NCBI GenBank assembly: GCA_030835385.1
Contig: JAURPI010000019.1
Location: 50,096-114,095 of the forward strand
DNA from: Alphaproteobacteria bacterium
GTDB taxonomy: Bacteria > Pseudomonadota > Alphaproteobacteria > Rhodospirillales > Rhodospirillaceae
DNA length: 64,000 nt
Reading direction: 5' to 3'
Shown here: in pieces, positions 1 through 9,514 of the stretch
How the letters are laid out: each line of letters starts with the position of its first letter
Numbering within the stretch: the stretch's first letter is position 1
Translations under genes and position numbers: made by a program
The notes under the pieces: generated by a model
Told to the model about the DNA's origin: nothing
The model's database searches: none
Seen by the model: the letters and a program-made list of their open reading frames with translations, nothing else

Positions 1-906
1 AACAGAATCCGCATGTAACGAAATGAAAATGTCTGCTGCTGCCCGGCGCGATATAGCTATCCGCTGGCGCAACCTTAGAGACACGTCACGAGTCCTGGTC
101 AAAACAACTTTATAGCGCCCCGTTCTCTCTAAAGACTCTTTTAGCTGACGTGCGGCGGCCAAGGTTATATCTTTTTCTCTTACGCCACTAACGCCAATTG
201 CACCCGGGTCTACACCACCGTGCCCTGGATCAATGGCGATCACCGGTTTTCTATCTGCGCGTCGAACAGCAGGTTTCTTATCAGGCAAAGGAACACCGGA
301 ATTTGTTGGTTGCGCCCTGGCTACGCTTACATCTTCCGTTGGCCCCACAGTCGAAGCTATTTGGTCTCGAGGCCTCAATACCTGACGCCGATTAGCCGGA
401 CCTATTTGACCCAGAAACGCGGCTTCAGACACGGGATTAAGATCAATGACCAACCGCCAAGGTGTCGAAGCTGTGGGAGCAAGCACAAAAGCCCGTTCAA
501 CGTTTGCAGGTTGAGCTAAGTCGATGACGACACGTGATTGTCCAGGCTGGAAAAGTCCATACCTTAGGTCTCTGACAACGCCAGCCCGGAAAACTGTATC
601 TACCTCAGGCAAATTCCAGGCAATTTCAGGTAGGTCTATTACGGTCCGAAACGGGTCAGTTAGCTGGAAAACGCTAAAATCAGCACTGTCCGTTAGCTCC
701 AGTACCAGGCGCGTGTGCGTTCCGTGATCGTGCAAGCGGAATGACAGGGCTGATCTGATACCAGCCAGCACGTCCGGCGCAATTGCAACACCGGCTATTC
801 CCGTTAGTAGGCCGAGAACCGCCCGTCTACTTGAGGTCAAATCACCTGATAAAGGCGCTGAACCACGGTCATTTTTCTTGCTATTGGCACCCGATGATTC
901 GGACAT
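1..906 (-). CDS. amiC: N-acetylmuramoyl-L-alanine amidase, AMIN plus Amidase_3 (partial, 3' end outside window)
   Basis: The protein is a zinc amidase of the periplasm that cleaves the amide bond between muramic acid and the stem peptide during daughter-cell separation. The ATG at 906-904 opens a frame that stays open to base 1, giving 302 codons; the rest lies outside. The N-terminus has a Tat-like signal (SSRRAVLG followed by a hydrophobic stretch ending near VLAG). Residues about 50-170 resemble an AMIN domain, then a Pro/Arg linker, then Amidase_3 with IDPGHGGVDPGAIG, REKDI and SLHAD, which supply the expected His, Glu and His zinc ligands. It is divergent from rne, a common alphaproteobacterial arrangement. 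Family is certain; the choice of symbol among AmiA/B/C paralogues is by similarity only. Confidence 0.9.
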   Translation of the reverse strand, partial: MSESSGANSKKNDRGSAPLSGDLTSSRRAVLGLLTGIAGVAIAPDVLAGIRSALSFRLHDHGTHTRLVLELTDSADFSVFQLTDPFRTVIDLPEIAWNLPEVDTVFRAGVVRDLRYGLFQPGQSRVVIDLAQPANVERAFVLAPTASTPWRLVIDLNPVSEAAFLGQIGPANRRQVLRPRDQIASTVGPTEDVSVARAQPTNSGVPLPDKKPAVRRADRKPVIAIDPGHGGVDPGAIGVSGVREKDITLAAARQLKESLERTGRYKVVLTRTRDVSLRLRQRIAISRRAAADIFISLHADSV

Positions 907-1440
907 ATAGGACTATATTTTGTGTGAATATGCTCAATTGGACCCCAATATAGCGAATCTTGCTGAATCCGTACAGCTTTCCCATAGATTCAAGGCGATA
1001 GCATGCGATCCATTTACTATCGGCAGAAGAAAAGATTGTGAACGCGTGAACGAGCCATTAAGTTTACCTCGTTGGGCCGTTTGTTTCACCTCACCTACGT
1101 AAACCTCAGTTACTTGTTTGAGGCGCGTGTGAGGGTCCTGAACACGTTAAGTTCAAAATCAGACATAATTCCTAACATTCGAATTTGCTGACGTCCTTCG
1201 GCGACGAAGCTTCAGCGACCAAAGTTTAATTTAAGGTGGAACGTGTGACTCCCACCAAGGTCCTTATAAATCCAATGATTTCCCGAGATCTTGAATCAAG
1301 TCGTCCTTATGCCAGCTACACGAGCCTAAAACGCTCGCGTTTACCGGTCAGGACTCGCACGTCCTCCAATTTGTCATCAATTCGAGGCGGGCGCCTGCGC
1401 GCAGAGCTGACCGTCTCGGACCATTGGAGTTATTTCAAGT
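907..1440. other. Long divergent intergenic region and probable rne 5' leader
   Basis: This is 534 bp between the divergent amidase and RNase E genes. I found no convincing open frame with family support, no tRNA and no clear riboswitch. In enterobacteria the rne transcript has a long structured 5' leader that RNase E itself cleaves to autoregulate; the length here is compatible with that, but no conserved hairpin was identified, so this is inference. Promoters for both flanking genes must lie here. Confidence 0.4.
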
Positions 1441-4086
1441 ATGGTAAAGAGAATGCTGGTGGACACGAACCACCCCGAGGAGACCCGGGTGGTCGTGATA
1501 GATGGAACGCGCCTTGAAGGGTTCGATCTAGAAACATCTACAAAGCAAGAGAACAAGGGCAACATTTACCTCGCTAAAGTTGTTCGTGTTGAGCCTTCCC
1601 TTCAAGCGGCATTCGTTGATTACGGCGGAAACCGTCACGGCTTCCTTGCATTTAGCGAAATACATCCGGACTACTACCAAATTCCTGTTGCGGACCGCGA
1701 AGCTTTAATTGAAGAAGCCAAAGAGCATGACGAGTCAGCAAATGACGAAGATGAGCCACCGGCACAACCGGAGCCGTCTGAAGAACTAGAGCCTGCAGAC
1801 AGCACTCCAGAAAAGTCCTCTGACGCAGAATCCGAGAATAAAACAGAGCAAACCGTTGCTTTGATTACCAATCCGCCTCCTCCTTCGGTACAGGCGGAAG
1901 AATCTGACTCCGCCTCTGACTCGGAAGACTCTTTGAAGCCCTCCGACGTGCCTGAGTCAGCAGAGACACCCCCTGTATCCCAGGACATTTCTGACGAGAC
2001 TTCCCAATCAGAAGACTCGACAGATGACGCTAATGGTGACGACACCGTTGAACAAACACAGAAAAGCAGGCCTGGTGTCGAAGAGGTTGGCGGAGAAGAC
2101 GAAACTGACGAAAACCTCGATGCGCATCGACGCAAATTCGTCGCATCGCGTAGATACAAGATTCAAGAAGTCATTAAACGGAAGCAGATCTTACTTATCC
2201 AGGTCGTCAAAGAAGAGCGCGGCAACAAAGGCGCAGCTCTAACGACATACCTATCCTTAGCCGGTCGGTACTGTGTCCTCATGCCAAATAGCGCACGAGG
2301 TGGCGGTGTGTCGCGTAAAATCACGAACGCAAAGGATAGACGAAGACTGAAATCCATTGTTTCTGATCTAAAAATTTCCGAACACATGGCGGTCATCCTT
2401 AGAACCGCTGGAGCAGAGCGAAGCAAGGCAGAGATCAAAAGAGATTATGAATACTTGCAGCGTACGTGGAACCAAATTCGAGAAGTAACAATGGAGTCAC
2501 GGGCACCCGCCCTTATCCACGAAGAAGCAAACCTAATAAAACGATCGATCCGAGACGTTTACACGAAAGATATCGAAGAAATTCTCGTCGAAGGAGAAGA
2601 CGGATACAAAGCAGCGAAAGAGTTTATGAAAACTCTAACGCCGAGCCACGCAAAGAAAGTCCAGCGATACAAGGATGATTCTATTCCCTTGTTCCATCGC
2701 TATCAGATCGAAAGTCAATTGGACGCTATGAATAGCCCGACAACGCAACTTAAGTCGGGCGGATCGATCGTATTCGGACAAACTGAAGCGCTCGTGGCCA
2801 TCGACGTAAACTCTGGAAAATCGACCAAAGAAAGACATATCGAAGAAACGGCACTTAAAACCAACCTGGAAGCTGCGGACGAAATTGCTCGGCAACTTCG
2901 ACTACGGGACCTTGCAGGTTTGGTTGTCATAGATTTCATTGATATGGACGAACACCGTAATAATCATGCGGTGGAACGGAGACTGAAAGAAGCGCTCAAA
3001 AGCGACCGAGCAAGAATACAAGTCGGACGCATCAGTCATTTTGGTTTGCTTGAACTTTCCCGCCAACGACTAAGGCCAAGCCTTCTCGAAGCAAACTTCG
3101 AGGTTTGCAAGGCTTGCACAGGAACCGGCATTGTTCGATCCATTGAGTCGACGTCAATGCAGACTCTTCGAGCAATCGAGGAAGAAGGCCTGCGGCATAG
3201 AACTGCAGAATTAACAGTGTCGGTCCATCCTGACGTCGCACTTTACATATTAAACTACAAGCGCGCTGGCCTGGAAGACATTCAGAAAAGATACGATATG
3301 AATGTCTTCATACTGGGCGATAGCGAATTGATACCACCTGACGTTCGTATGGAACGCGTGAAAGGTGATGGGCAAAAGAAAATAGAAAACTCCAGAACCG
3401 CAGAGCAAGGTCGGGAAGACGAAACTTCAGGACTGGAAGACGGGGCAGACGAACCCAACCAGGAAGGTGGTAAAAAACGCCGCAGAAGGAAAAGAAAAAG
3501 AAAGCGCCACGAAGGTGAAGATGCCGGCGGTCAGAATGAAAGCGGCTCTGACGGGAGCGAAAACGCGTCGTCACAAACTGATGGCAAGGCTGATAACCAG
3601 AATGTAGGAAGCACCGACCATAAAGAACAAGAAGATGGCGAAGAACCCCAGCGTAAAGGGCGGCGTCGGGGACGCCGTGGCGGTCGCAGAAGGCGAAAGC
3701 ATAGTGAGGATCAGGCACCAAGAAGCGACAACCAACAAGAAGGTAATGACTCCAAGGAAGGCGGTGAACCAGCCTCTTCCGTTGCAGGTGCATCGCAGGA
3801 AACCGCCAGCGATACAAGCAATATGACAAATACTCCAGACCCATCGACTACGTCTACGTCTAGATTCCTCAATGTGTTTAAGAAAGGTGCGGAAGCCATT
3901 CGCTCTTCTGTTAAAGAAGGAGGCGACAGCAAAGAACCCGCGCCTACTGATATTGAACGACCTAGTACCGAACCGAAGAAATCCGCTTCGCCTGCACCTC
4001 AGCCCACATCTACCGAGTCTCAATCTTCAGCCGTTGAGACACCAACAGGCTCGCCACGTAAAGGTTGGTGGAACAACGATACATAA
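1441..4086 (+). CDS. rne: Ribonuclease E (Rne/Rng family)
   Basis: This endoribonuclease is the core of the RNA degradosome and acts in mRNA decay and in rRNA and tRNA maturation. It has 881 residues. The N-terminal S1 domain (about 35-290) is split by a very acidic Ser/Glu/Asp-rich insert at about 90-225. The catalytic DNase I-like domain carries AIDVNSG with D455 and VVIDFIDM with D498, matching the two metal-binding Asp of E. coli RNase E shifted by 152 residues. The zinc-link Cys pair is CKAC at 556-559. After about residue 640 the tail is disordered with Arg/Lys blocks (around 680 and 735), typical of degradosome scaffold and RNA-binding regions. The first Met fits the family start MVKRMLVD. 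Confidence 0.97.
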   Translation: MVKRMLVDTNHPEETRVVVIDGTRLEGFDLETSTKQENKGNIYLAKVVRVEPSLQAAFVDYGGNRHGFLAFSEIHPDYYQIPVADREALIEEAKEHDESANDEDEPPAQPEPSEELEPADSTPEKSSDAESENKTEQTVALITNPPPPSVQAEESDSASDSEDSLKPSDVPESAETPPVSQDISDETSQSEDSTDDANGDDTVEQTQKSRPGVEEVGGEDETDENLDAHRRKFVASRRYKIQEVIKRKQILLIQVVKEERGNKGAALTTYLSLAGRYCVLMPNSARGGGVSRKITNAKDRRRLKSIVSDLKISEHMAVILRTAGAERSKAEIKRDYEYLQRTWNQIREVTMESRAPALIHEEANLIKRSIRDVYTKDIEEILVEGEDGYKAAKEFMKTLTPSHAKKVQRYKDDSIPLFHRYQIESQLDAMNSPTTQLKSGGSIVFGQTEALVAIDVNSGKSTKERHIEETALKTNLEAADEIARQLRLRDLAGLVVIDFIDMDEHRNNHAVERRLKEALKSDRARIQVGRISHFGLLELSRQRLRPSLLEANFEVCKACTGTGIVRSIESTSMQTLRAIEEEGLRHRTAELTVSVHPDVALYILNYKRAGLEDIQKRYDMNVFILGDSELIPPDVRMERVKGDGQKKIENSRTAEQGREDETSGLEDGADEPNQEGGKKRRRRKRKRKRHEGEDAGGQNESGSDGSENASSQTDGKADNQNVGSTDHKEQEDGEEPQRKGRRRGRRGGRRRRKHSEDQAPRSDNQQEGNDSKEGGEPASSVAGASQETASDTSNMTNTPDPSTTSTSRFLNVFKKGAEAIRSSVKEGGDSKEPAPTDIERPSTEPKKSASPAPQPTSTESQSSAVETPTGSPRKGWWNNDT

Positions 4087-4100
4087 CGTGGGCGCACCAC

Positions 4101-5252
4101 CTAGGGCGACTGCCAGTCAGCAATTTTACTAACAGCTTCTTTGATGCTAGCAGTCGACCCTGCAAATGACATCCGGATAAACTGATGGCCGTTGATTGGG
4201 TCGAAGTCCACGCCAGGAGTGATCGCTACGCCCACCTGATCCAATAGCTCCTTGCAATAGTCGACACTGTTATTCGTATACTTGGACACGTTGGCATATA
4301 GGTAAAATGCTCCGTCAGAAGGAGCCATATCGTCGATCCCTGCGCCCGGAAGACCTCTAAGGAGAATGTCTCTGTTTGTCCTGTAGCGAGCAACATTCGC
4401 CTCCAGTTCATCCAAACAATCGAAAACATGTACCGCCGCCCACTGTGAAATTGTTGGCGGAGATATGTAATGATTCTGGGCCAAACACTCTACTGATCTC
4501 GCTAAGTCAGGAGGGACAACAAGCCAACCAATTCGCCAGCCAGTCATACTGAAATACTTAGAGAAACTATTGACCACGATTTCTGGAGCGCCATCATTCG
4601 CTGCCGTCGCCACTTCTTCGCCGTACGAAATGCCGTGATAAATTTCATCTGATACGACACGGATACTCTTAGCCCGGCAATATTCGATTATCTTCTCAAA
4701 TTCATTTTTTGGCAGGATCGTCCCCGTTGGATTGGACGGACTAGCAAGAATAAGTCCCTCAATGGGCGACTCTAATCTCTCTAACAGATCTACTGTCGGC
4801 TGGAACCTAGACTCTCTGTCTACGTGCATAAGCACAGGCTCTAAGCCCAACGATGTCAGAATATGGCGATACGCGGGATACCCAGGCGATGCCAAAGCGA
4901 CTCTATCACCAGGATCAAAGGCTGAGAGGAAAGCAAGCTGGAAGCCCGCTGATGACCCTGTCGTGATAAATATTGAGTCAGTATCAACGGAAACCCCGTA
5001 ACCTATTTTGTAGTGATTGGCGATTTGTTCTCTTAGCTCTGGAACACCGTTAGCAATTGTATACCCGAGAGTTGCATCACCCATCAGCTTTTGCACAGGT
5101 TCAATGGCACCCGCCGGTAGCCCGGTGCTTGGCTGCCCGACTTCCAAGTGAATGACCTCACGTCCACTTGCCTCAAGCGCATTTGAGCGCTTCATGACGT
5201 CCATAACTATAAAAGGAGGAATCTTTCCCCGCGTCGACGCTTTCAAGGCCAT
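4101..5252 (-). CDS. Class I/II PLP-dependent aminotransferase
   Basis: This fold-type I aminotransferase has 383 residues, normal for the aspartate/aromatic aminotransferase family. Visible motifs are SPSNPTG (171-177), SDEIY with D202 contacting the pyridine nitrogen, the Schiff-base lysine K232 in NSFSKYFSMTGWR, and the following Arg. The amino-acid substrate cannot be read from sequence. It ends 14 bp from the convergent rne stop. The next gene upstream on the same strand, a gamma-glutamyltransferase-like protein, ends only 2 bp before this start, so the two are probably cotranscribed. Confidence 0.9.
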   Translation of the reverse strand: MALKASTRGKIPPFIVMDVMKRSNALEASGREVIHLEVGQPSTGLPAGAIEPVQKLMGDATLGYTIANGVPELREQIANHYKIGYGVSVDTDSIFITTGSSAGFQLAFLSAFDPGDRVALASPGYPAYRHILTSLGLEPVLMHVDRESRFQPTVDLLERLESPIEGLILASPSNPTGTILPKNEFEKIIEYCRAKSIRVVSDEIYHGISYGEEVATAANDGAPEIVVNSFSKYFSMTGWRIGWLVVPPDLARSVECLAQNHYISPPTISQWAAVHVFDCLDELEANVARYRTNRDILLRGLPGAGIDDMAPSDGAFYLYANVSKYTNNSVDYCKELLDQVGVAITPGVDFDPINGHQFIRMSFAGSTASIKEAVSKIADWQSP

Positions 5253-5254
5253 AC

Positions 5255-6565
5255 CTACGGCTCCCCAAGAACAATCGTGCCGAACCCATGCCTGTCAGGG
5301 TCTCGCCTTACCACGCAGCGTTCTATCCCTTTTTTTAGTCCATTCTCACAAAACATCGCGTTGACTGGCCTAGCAGGCATTTTCCCTTCGCCTTCTCGTG
5401 ATGACGCTTTACCAGACTGACCCAACCCAGCATTCCTTGATGCGGCATCGATTTGCGCTAGAGCAGCAGAACCACCACCAGAAGCTGCAGCATATTTTAC
5501 ACCGCCACTTCTTTGATCAACAGTTATGGTCAACGCAAGAGGCGACAAAGGGCGCGTATTTCCAATGGGGTATGGAGCAAACAAAAACCCGAGCTTTTTC
5601 GCCATGACCCCCAAACCAAATGGGTGCAACATTGTAAGCGCGCATGCAACTACGTCCCCGTCGGAATCAGCAACAACAAATCCCGTAGCACCTACTGAGT
5701 CTGACGCATCACTTTGGAAATGAGTTTCGTTTTTCGCGGTATAATCAGCGTTATAATATTCATCACCGCTAACAGTTAGAGCCTCAGCCTCGCGCCATTC
5801 AGGCGCATAGTCTCTGAGGTCTTTAACCGACAAAGAAGCGCCCCTCTTCTCAGATTCGATGGCGATCAATTTGGCTATTTCTCCCGCATAGAAATCTGAA
5901 GGCAAAGCTCGGCGTATACTACTGAGCATGGCCGCCAATTCTGGAAGAACGAGACGATCGCCCTCCTCAACTGTTGTGCGACTTGGCGACATAAAATTAT
6001 CAATCGCACTAGGGTCATTCGAAAGCGAAGCCGCCGAATTAGCGAGTTCTACTGCAAAAGCCCGACCGACATAAACTCCAGTGCGAGCCATATTTTCAGC
6101 TGGCACGACTAGTTGCTGCCAAGGCAATTCCCCATACTTTGCATGAAGCGCGTACATACCGCGAACTAAGGTTGGAACTGCTACATGCCATTTTGCAGCC
6201 GTTTTGAGGCCGGTAGCCGGCATTGGCGTAAAGTCCAAAATTTCTGCGCGTTCTTGGACAGAATCATAAACTAGGCATAAACCGCCCCCGCCAAGCCCCG
6301 CAGAAGACTGAAGCGTCACAGACAATCCGAACCCAAGCGCCACGGCAGCATCGGCCGCAGACCCACCATTTCCTATGATTTCCTGAGCGATTAGGACGGC
6401 TTGCGGCTCATCTGCAACTATTATTCCACCGCGTTCCATTTTCGAGGCGTAACTTGCAAAATCCGTGCGCACTACTGCTTGGCAAGCAGCCAGTAGCGTT
6501 ACAATCCCAACCAAAAATATGGCGTTTACCAAAATACGCCGACCATTGTTACGCCACATTCTCAC
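5255..6565 (-). CDS. Gamma-glutamyltransferase family lipoprotein with atypical nucleophile region
   Basis: Members of the GGT family are Ntn-hydrolases that self-cleave before a Thr, which then hydrolyses or transfers gamma-glutamyl groups such as that of glutathione. This copy has 436 residues, shorter than the usual 550-580. It starts with a lipoprotein signal whose lipobox LAAC places the lipidated Cys at 28. The large-subunit motif around SSAGLGGGG (88-95) is present. Where canonical enzymes have TTH(Y/F)S at the cleavage site this protein has GATGF at 292-296, with a single Thr294. The small-subunit part is abridged. It may be active with Thr294 as nucleophile, or a degenerate paralogue. 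It lies upstream of the aminotransferase and divergent from the M48 protease. Confidence 0.82.
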   Translation of the reverse strand: MRMWRNNGRRILVNAIFLVGIVTLLAACQAVVRTDFASYASKMERGGIIVADEPQAVLIAQEIIGNGGSAADAAVALGFGLSVTLQSSAGLGGGGLCLVYDSVQERAEILDFTPMPATGLKTAAKWHVAVPTLVRGMYALHAKYGELPWQQLVVPAENMARTGVYVGRAFAVELANSAASLSNDPSAIDNFMSPSRTTVEEGDRLVLPELAAMLSSIRRALPSDFYAGEIAKLIAIESEKRGASLSVKDLRDYAPEWREAEALTVSGDEYYNADYTAKNETHFQSDASDSVGATGFVVADSDGDVVACALTMLHPFGLGVMAKKLGFLFAPYPIGNTRPLSPLALTITVDQRSGGVKYAAASGGGSAALAQIDAASRNAGLGQSGKASSREGEGKMPARPVNAMFCENGLKKGIERCVVRRDPDRHGFGTIVLGEP

Positions 6566-6669
6566 GTACGATTCCCTAGGTAGACCCCGTGTATTAACGT
6601 ATCCTATGAAGATCAGACCATCTGCCTTCCCTTTTATCGATACTAATCTCCCAAAGGCACTTCAGAACA

Positions 6670-8043
6670 GTGAACCAGTTATACAAAATTCTAAATTTAT
6701 TCGTTTGGTTCGCGGCGATCGCGCTTCCTTTGCAAAGCCAGGTCGCTATGGCTCAAGGCTTTGGGTTGATCCGAGACACCGAAATCGAAGAAACGATCCA
6801 AGCCTATGCCAACCCTATTCTCGAAACGGCCGGGCTTCCACCGCAGTCTGTAACAATACGCATAATCGCCGATAACTCTCTCAACGCCTTCGTCACCACA
6901 GGAAACCGCATGTTCCTGAATACTGGTACTTTGATGGCGGCAAACAGTTCGTCGGAAATCATTGGAGTAATTGCCCACGAGACCGGGCATTTGGTTGGAG
7001 GACATACTGTAACATTCAGCGATCAAATGGAGGCTGCGTTACGTACAACGTTACTTACGACACTCCTTGGAGTAGCGGCGGGTGTGGCAACCGGCAACGC
7101 TGATTTGGGAATGGCAGTTGCGCTTGGCGGCCAGGGGACGGCACAAAGGCAAGTCTTGGCGTTCAGCCGCGGTCAAGAGTCATCTGCCGATCAATTTGCC
7201 TTAAAGGCACTAGACCAAACGGAACAGTCTGCCGAAGGATTGTACAAATTCTTTGAAAGAATTTCGGGCCAAGAACTCCTTATTACGGATCGCCAAGACC
7301 CCTACATACGTACCCACCCCCTGACACGAAACCGCATGACGTCTATTCGGGCTCACATAGATCAATCACCTTACTCGGAGATCGCTCCAGATGAGGGTTT
7401 GGAGGAACGACATCGCCGCATGGTCGCGAAACTATACTCATTTCTGAAGCCCCAAAACTCGACACTTCAAAAATACCCGGGATCAGATGTTAGCTTGCCC
7501 GCTCGCTACGCTCGGTCTGTAGCGCACTATCGACGTGGGCGTCTTGACTTGTCAGTCCCTCTTATTGACGGACTCATACAAGAACGTCCGGACGACCCCT
7601 ACTTCTGGGAACTGAAGGGACAAATGCTATTAGAAAATGGTCGCATCCCAGAGGCAATAACCGCTTACAAAGAAGCCACACGCTTATTGCCGCTCGCGCC
7701 TCTTATACTGGTTGCTATGGCCCACGCCATGGTGGAGTCCGGCGACCCAGCGTTTACGCGAGAAACTCAAGATGCCCTGAGGATCGCGTTGCAAATTGAT
7801 CCTAACGACATTTTTGCTTGGGATTTATCAGCAAAATCATATGCCATTAATGATCAGCTTGGCTTGTCTGCGTATGCTGCCGCCGAACGAGCTCTTTTAT
7901 TAGGGCAGTTTGGAGATGTCGTTCGCTTTACTCGCAAAGCCGAAGAAGAACTGCCTACTGGAACCCCTATCTGGGTTCGGCTTCAAGACCTCAAAACTGT
8001 TGCTCGCAATTACATTGAGGATCAGAGAAATCGCCGGAGATAA
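6670..8043 (+). CDS. bepA: Periplasmic M48 zinc metalloprotease with TPR repeats (BepA/YfgC-like)
   Basis: The protein belongs to the BepA/YfgC type of M48 metallopeptidases, which help outer-membrane protein assembly and degrade stalled substrates in the periplasm. A signal peptide covers about residues 1-29 (hydrophobic stretch ending AMAQG). The HETGH zinc motif lies at 103-107 and the third-ligand motif ESSAD at 170-174. The C-terminal part, about 270-450, is helical and TPR-like. Length, 457 residues, fits the family. The start is a GTG; no in-frame ATG upstream suits the signal peptide better. The next gene is a periplasmic DsbA-like protein. BepA in E. coli works with disulfide-containing LptD, so the pairing is plausible but inferred. 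Confidence 0.88.
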   Translation: MNQLYKILNLFVWFAAIALPLQSQVAMAQGFGLIRDTEIEETIQAYANPILETAGLPPQSVTIRIIADNSLNAFVTTGNRMFLNTGTLMAANSSSEIIGVIAHETGHLVGGHTVTFSDQMEAALRTTLLTTLLGVAAGVATGNADLGMAVALGGQGTAQRQVLAFSRGQESSADQFALKALDQTEQSAEGLYKFFERISGQELLITDRQDPYIRTHPLTRNRMTSIRAHIDQSPYSEIAPDEGLEERHRRMVAKLYSFLKPQNSTLQKYPGSDVSLPARYARSVAHYRRGRLDLSVPLIDGLIQERPDDPYFWELKGQMLLENGRIPEAITAYKEATRLLPLAPLILVAMAHAMVESGDPAFTRETQDALRIALQIDPNDIFAWDLSAKSYAINDQLGLSAYAAAERALLLGQFGDVVRFTRKAEEELPTGTPIWVRLQDLKTVARNYIEDQRNRRR

Positions 8044-8051
8044 AACCGGCG
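8032..8051 (+). terminator. Hairpin spanning the bepA stop codon, possible terminator
   Basis: A 6-bp perfect stem CGCCGG / CCGGCG encloses an 8-nt loop that holds the first base of the gene's TAA region. A run of six T follows about 10 nt downstream at 8061-8066. The distance from stem to T-run is long for a classical intrinsic terminator, so confidence is modest. Confidence 0.35.
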
Positions 8052-8139
8052 CTAGGCCTCATTTTTTGCAAACCCACTGGACTTAGGCGGCACAAATCTC
8101 CATACCAACGCCCGTAACGATGAATTCAGGATATTTATC

Positions 8140-8922
8140 ATGAATCTACTCCCTTCAAGGCCTATCTCCTTAACTTCGGCTGTTAGGCATATAGGTGGTT
8201 TCGCAGCCATCATCGGGATCCTTTTTCACACCTCGGCCCTGGCAGATGATGGAAATTTCTCAGCGTCAGAAACCCAACAGATTAAAGGGTTAGTGCGTGA
8301 GTATATTCTTGAGAATCCAGAAATTATTGCCGAAGCAATAACCCTGCTTCAAGCGAAGCAAGAGACAGCCAAGAACGACAGGCAAAGAGCAAATATCGCA
8401 CAGCTTCAGCCTGCTCTCCTAAACCCACCAGAGAACACTGTTATCGGAAACCCCGACGGCGATGTCACTGTAGTCGAGTTTTTCGACTACAATTGTGGAT
8501 ACTGCAAGTCGATGTTCGACACTGTCCTCGATACACTGCAAGACGATAAAGAACTTCGATTAGTGCTGATCGAGTTTCCCATTCTTGGACCGAACTCTGT
8601 AGCAGCCGCAAAGGCAGCTCTCGCGTCTCGCAACCAAGATATGTATGGGCCGTTTCATCAAGCGATGCTGACCCATCGCGGCGCTCTCAATGAATCAACA
8701 ATTATGACTCTCGCCCGGGGCGTCGGCTTGGACATTGATCAACTTCAAACAGATATGAAAGACCCTAGTATTGACGAGATTATTGATAGAAACCGGGCGA
8801 TCGCACAGCAGCTAGAGATCAACGGCACGCCAGCTTTTGTTGTAGGTGACGCACTCGTGCCGGGAGCTGTATCGCGCGAACAGTTTGATCAATTGATTGA
8901 ACAAGCCAGATCATCCGGCTAG
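8140..8922 (+). CDS. DsbA-family thiol:disulfide oxidoreductase (DsbA/ScsC-like)
   Basis: This periplasmic thioredoxin-fold protein makes or isomerises disulfides in exported proteins. It has 260 residues. A hydrophobic signal segment spans about 17-35 (ending TSALA). A helical N-terminal extension (about 40-100) precedes the thioredoxin domain, as in ScsC/DsbA-like proteins of alphaproteobacteria that oligomerise through it. The active site is CGYC at 119-122, and the cis-Pro loop reads INGTPAF near 226. It follows bepA on the same strand and is followed 17 bp later by an unknown gene. Confidence 0.9.
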   Translation: MNLLPSRPISLTSAVRHIGGFAAIIGILFHTSALADDGNFSASETQQIKGLVREYILENPEIIAEAITLLQAKQETAKNDRQRANIAQLQPALLNPPENTVIGNPDGDVTVVEFFDYNCGYCKSMFDTVLDTLQDDKELRLVLIEFPILGPNSVAAAKAALASRNQDMYGPFHQAMLTHRGALNESTIMTLARGVGLDIDQLQTDMKDPSIDEIIDRNRAIAQQLEINGTPAFVVGDALVPGAVSREQFDQLIEQARSSG

Positions 8923-8939
8923 CAAAAGACAAAGTTAGC

Positions 8940-9497
8940 ATGACAGCGCCTCAAAACCTGACCGAACGCGAACGAGATAGATTTCGCAAGCTATTGGAAG
9001 TCGCCAACTCAACCACTTATGAGGGCGAAAAAGAAGCAGCTCTGGCGGCAGCGACGCGGTTGGCGAGCTCGCGCGGCATGAGTCTACACGAAGCGGCTGG
9101 AATGGCCGATCCACCGAAAGACCACAAAAGAGCCGCCCGTGAGCGGCAAAAACGCAAGAAAAGAAACACGGAGTGGGGCTTTGATGACACGTTACGAACT
9201 TCAACGTCCCGTCAAAAATACCGTTCTGAAAGTGAACGTCTTGCTGCTGAAAAACGTCACCATGATCAAGCTATGGCAGACGCAGTAAAGCGCGGGCTAC
9301 GACTAGATGACGAGGAAACAAATTCCAAGAAACCACCCATTACGCGACGTGCCGGGTCGGGCTCCTGGCGCTCTAGGCCTGACTTCATTCGAGTTCTTCT
9401 GAGAGAAACTCGCATGAGTGTGCACGAAATTGCGTCCACAGCTGGCGTATCCGTGCACGAGGTTTTTAAGGAAAAACTCTTGATGCGGCAGACTTAA
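8940..9497 (+). CDS. Unknown cytoplasmic protein, DUF2786-like N-terminus and HTH-like C-terminus
   Basis: I do not recognise this gene with certainty. It has 185 residues. Residues about 8-55 (LTERERDRFRKLLEVAN then GEKEAALAAATRLA) resemble the short DUF2786 helical module found in some phage- and plasmid-linked proteins. The middle, about 60-140, is highly charged and likely disordered. The end, about 148-183, reads like a helix-turn-helix (VHEIASTAGVSVHEVF). There is no signal peptide or membrane segment. It starts 17 bp after the dsbA-like stop, so it may be translated from the same message. A DNA-binding role is only a guess from the C-terminal pattern. Confidence 0.6.
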   Translation: MTAPQNLTERERDRFRKLLEVANSTTYEGEKEAALAAATRLASSRGMSLHEAAGMADPPKDHKRAARERQKRKKRNTEWGFDDTLRTSTSRQKYRSESERLAAEKRHHDQAMADAVKRGLRLDDEETNSKKPPITRRAGSGSWRSRPDFIRVLLRETRMSVHEIASTAGVSVHEVFKEKLLMRQT

Positions 9498-9514
9498 GCC
9501 AACTGATTAAAAGA

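Noticed and set aside
3308..3844. Minus-strand open frame of 178 residues inside rne
   Set aside because: It is antisense to the low-complexity rne tail. The composition explains the open frame.
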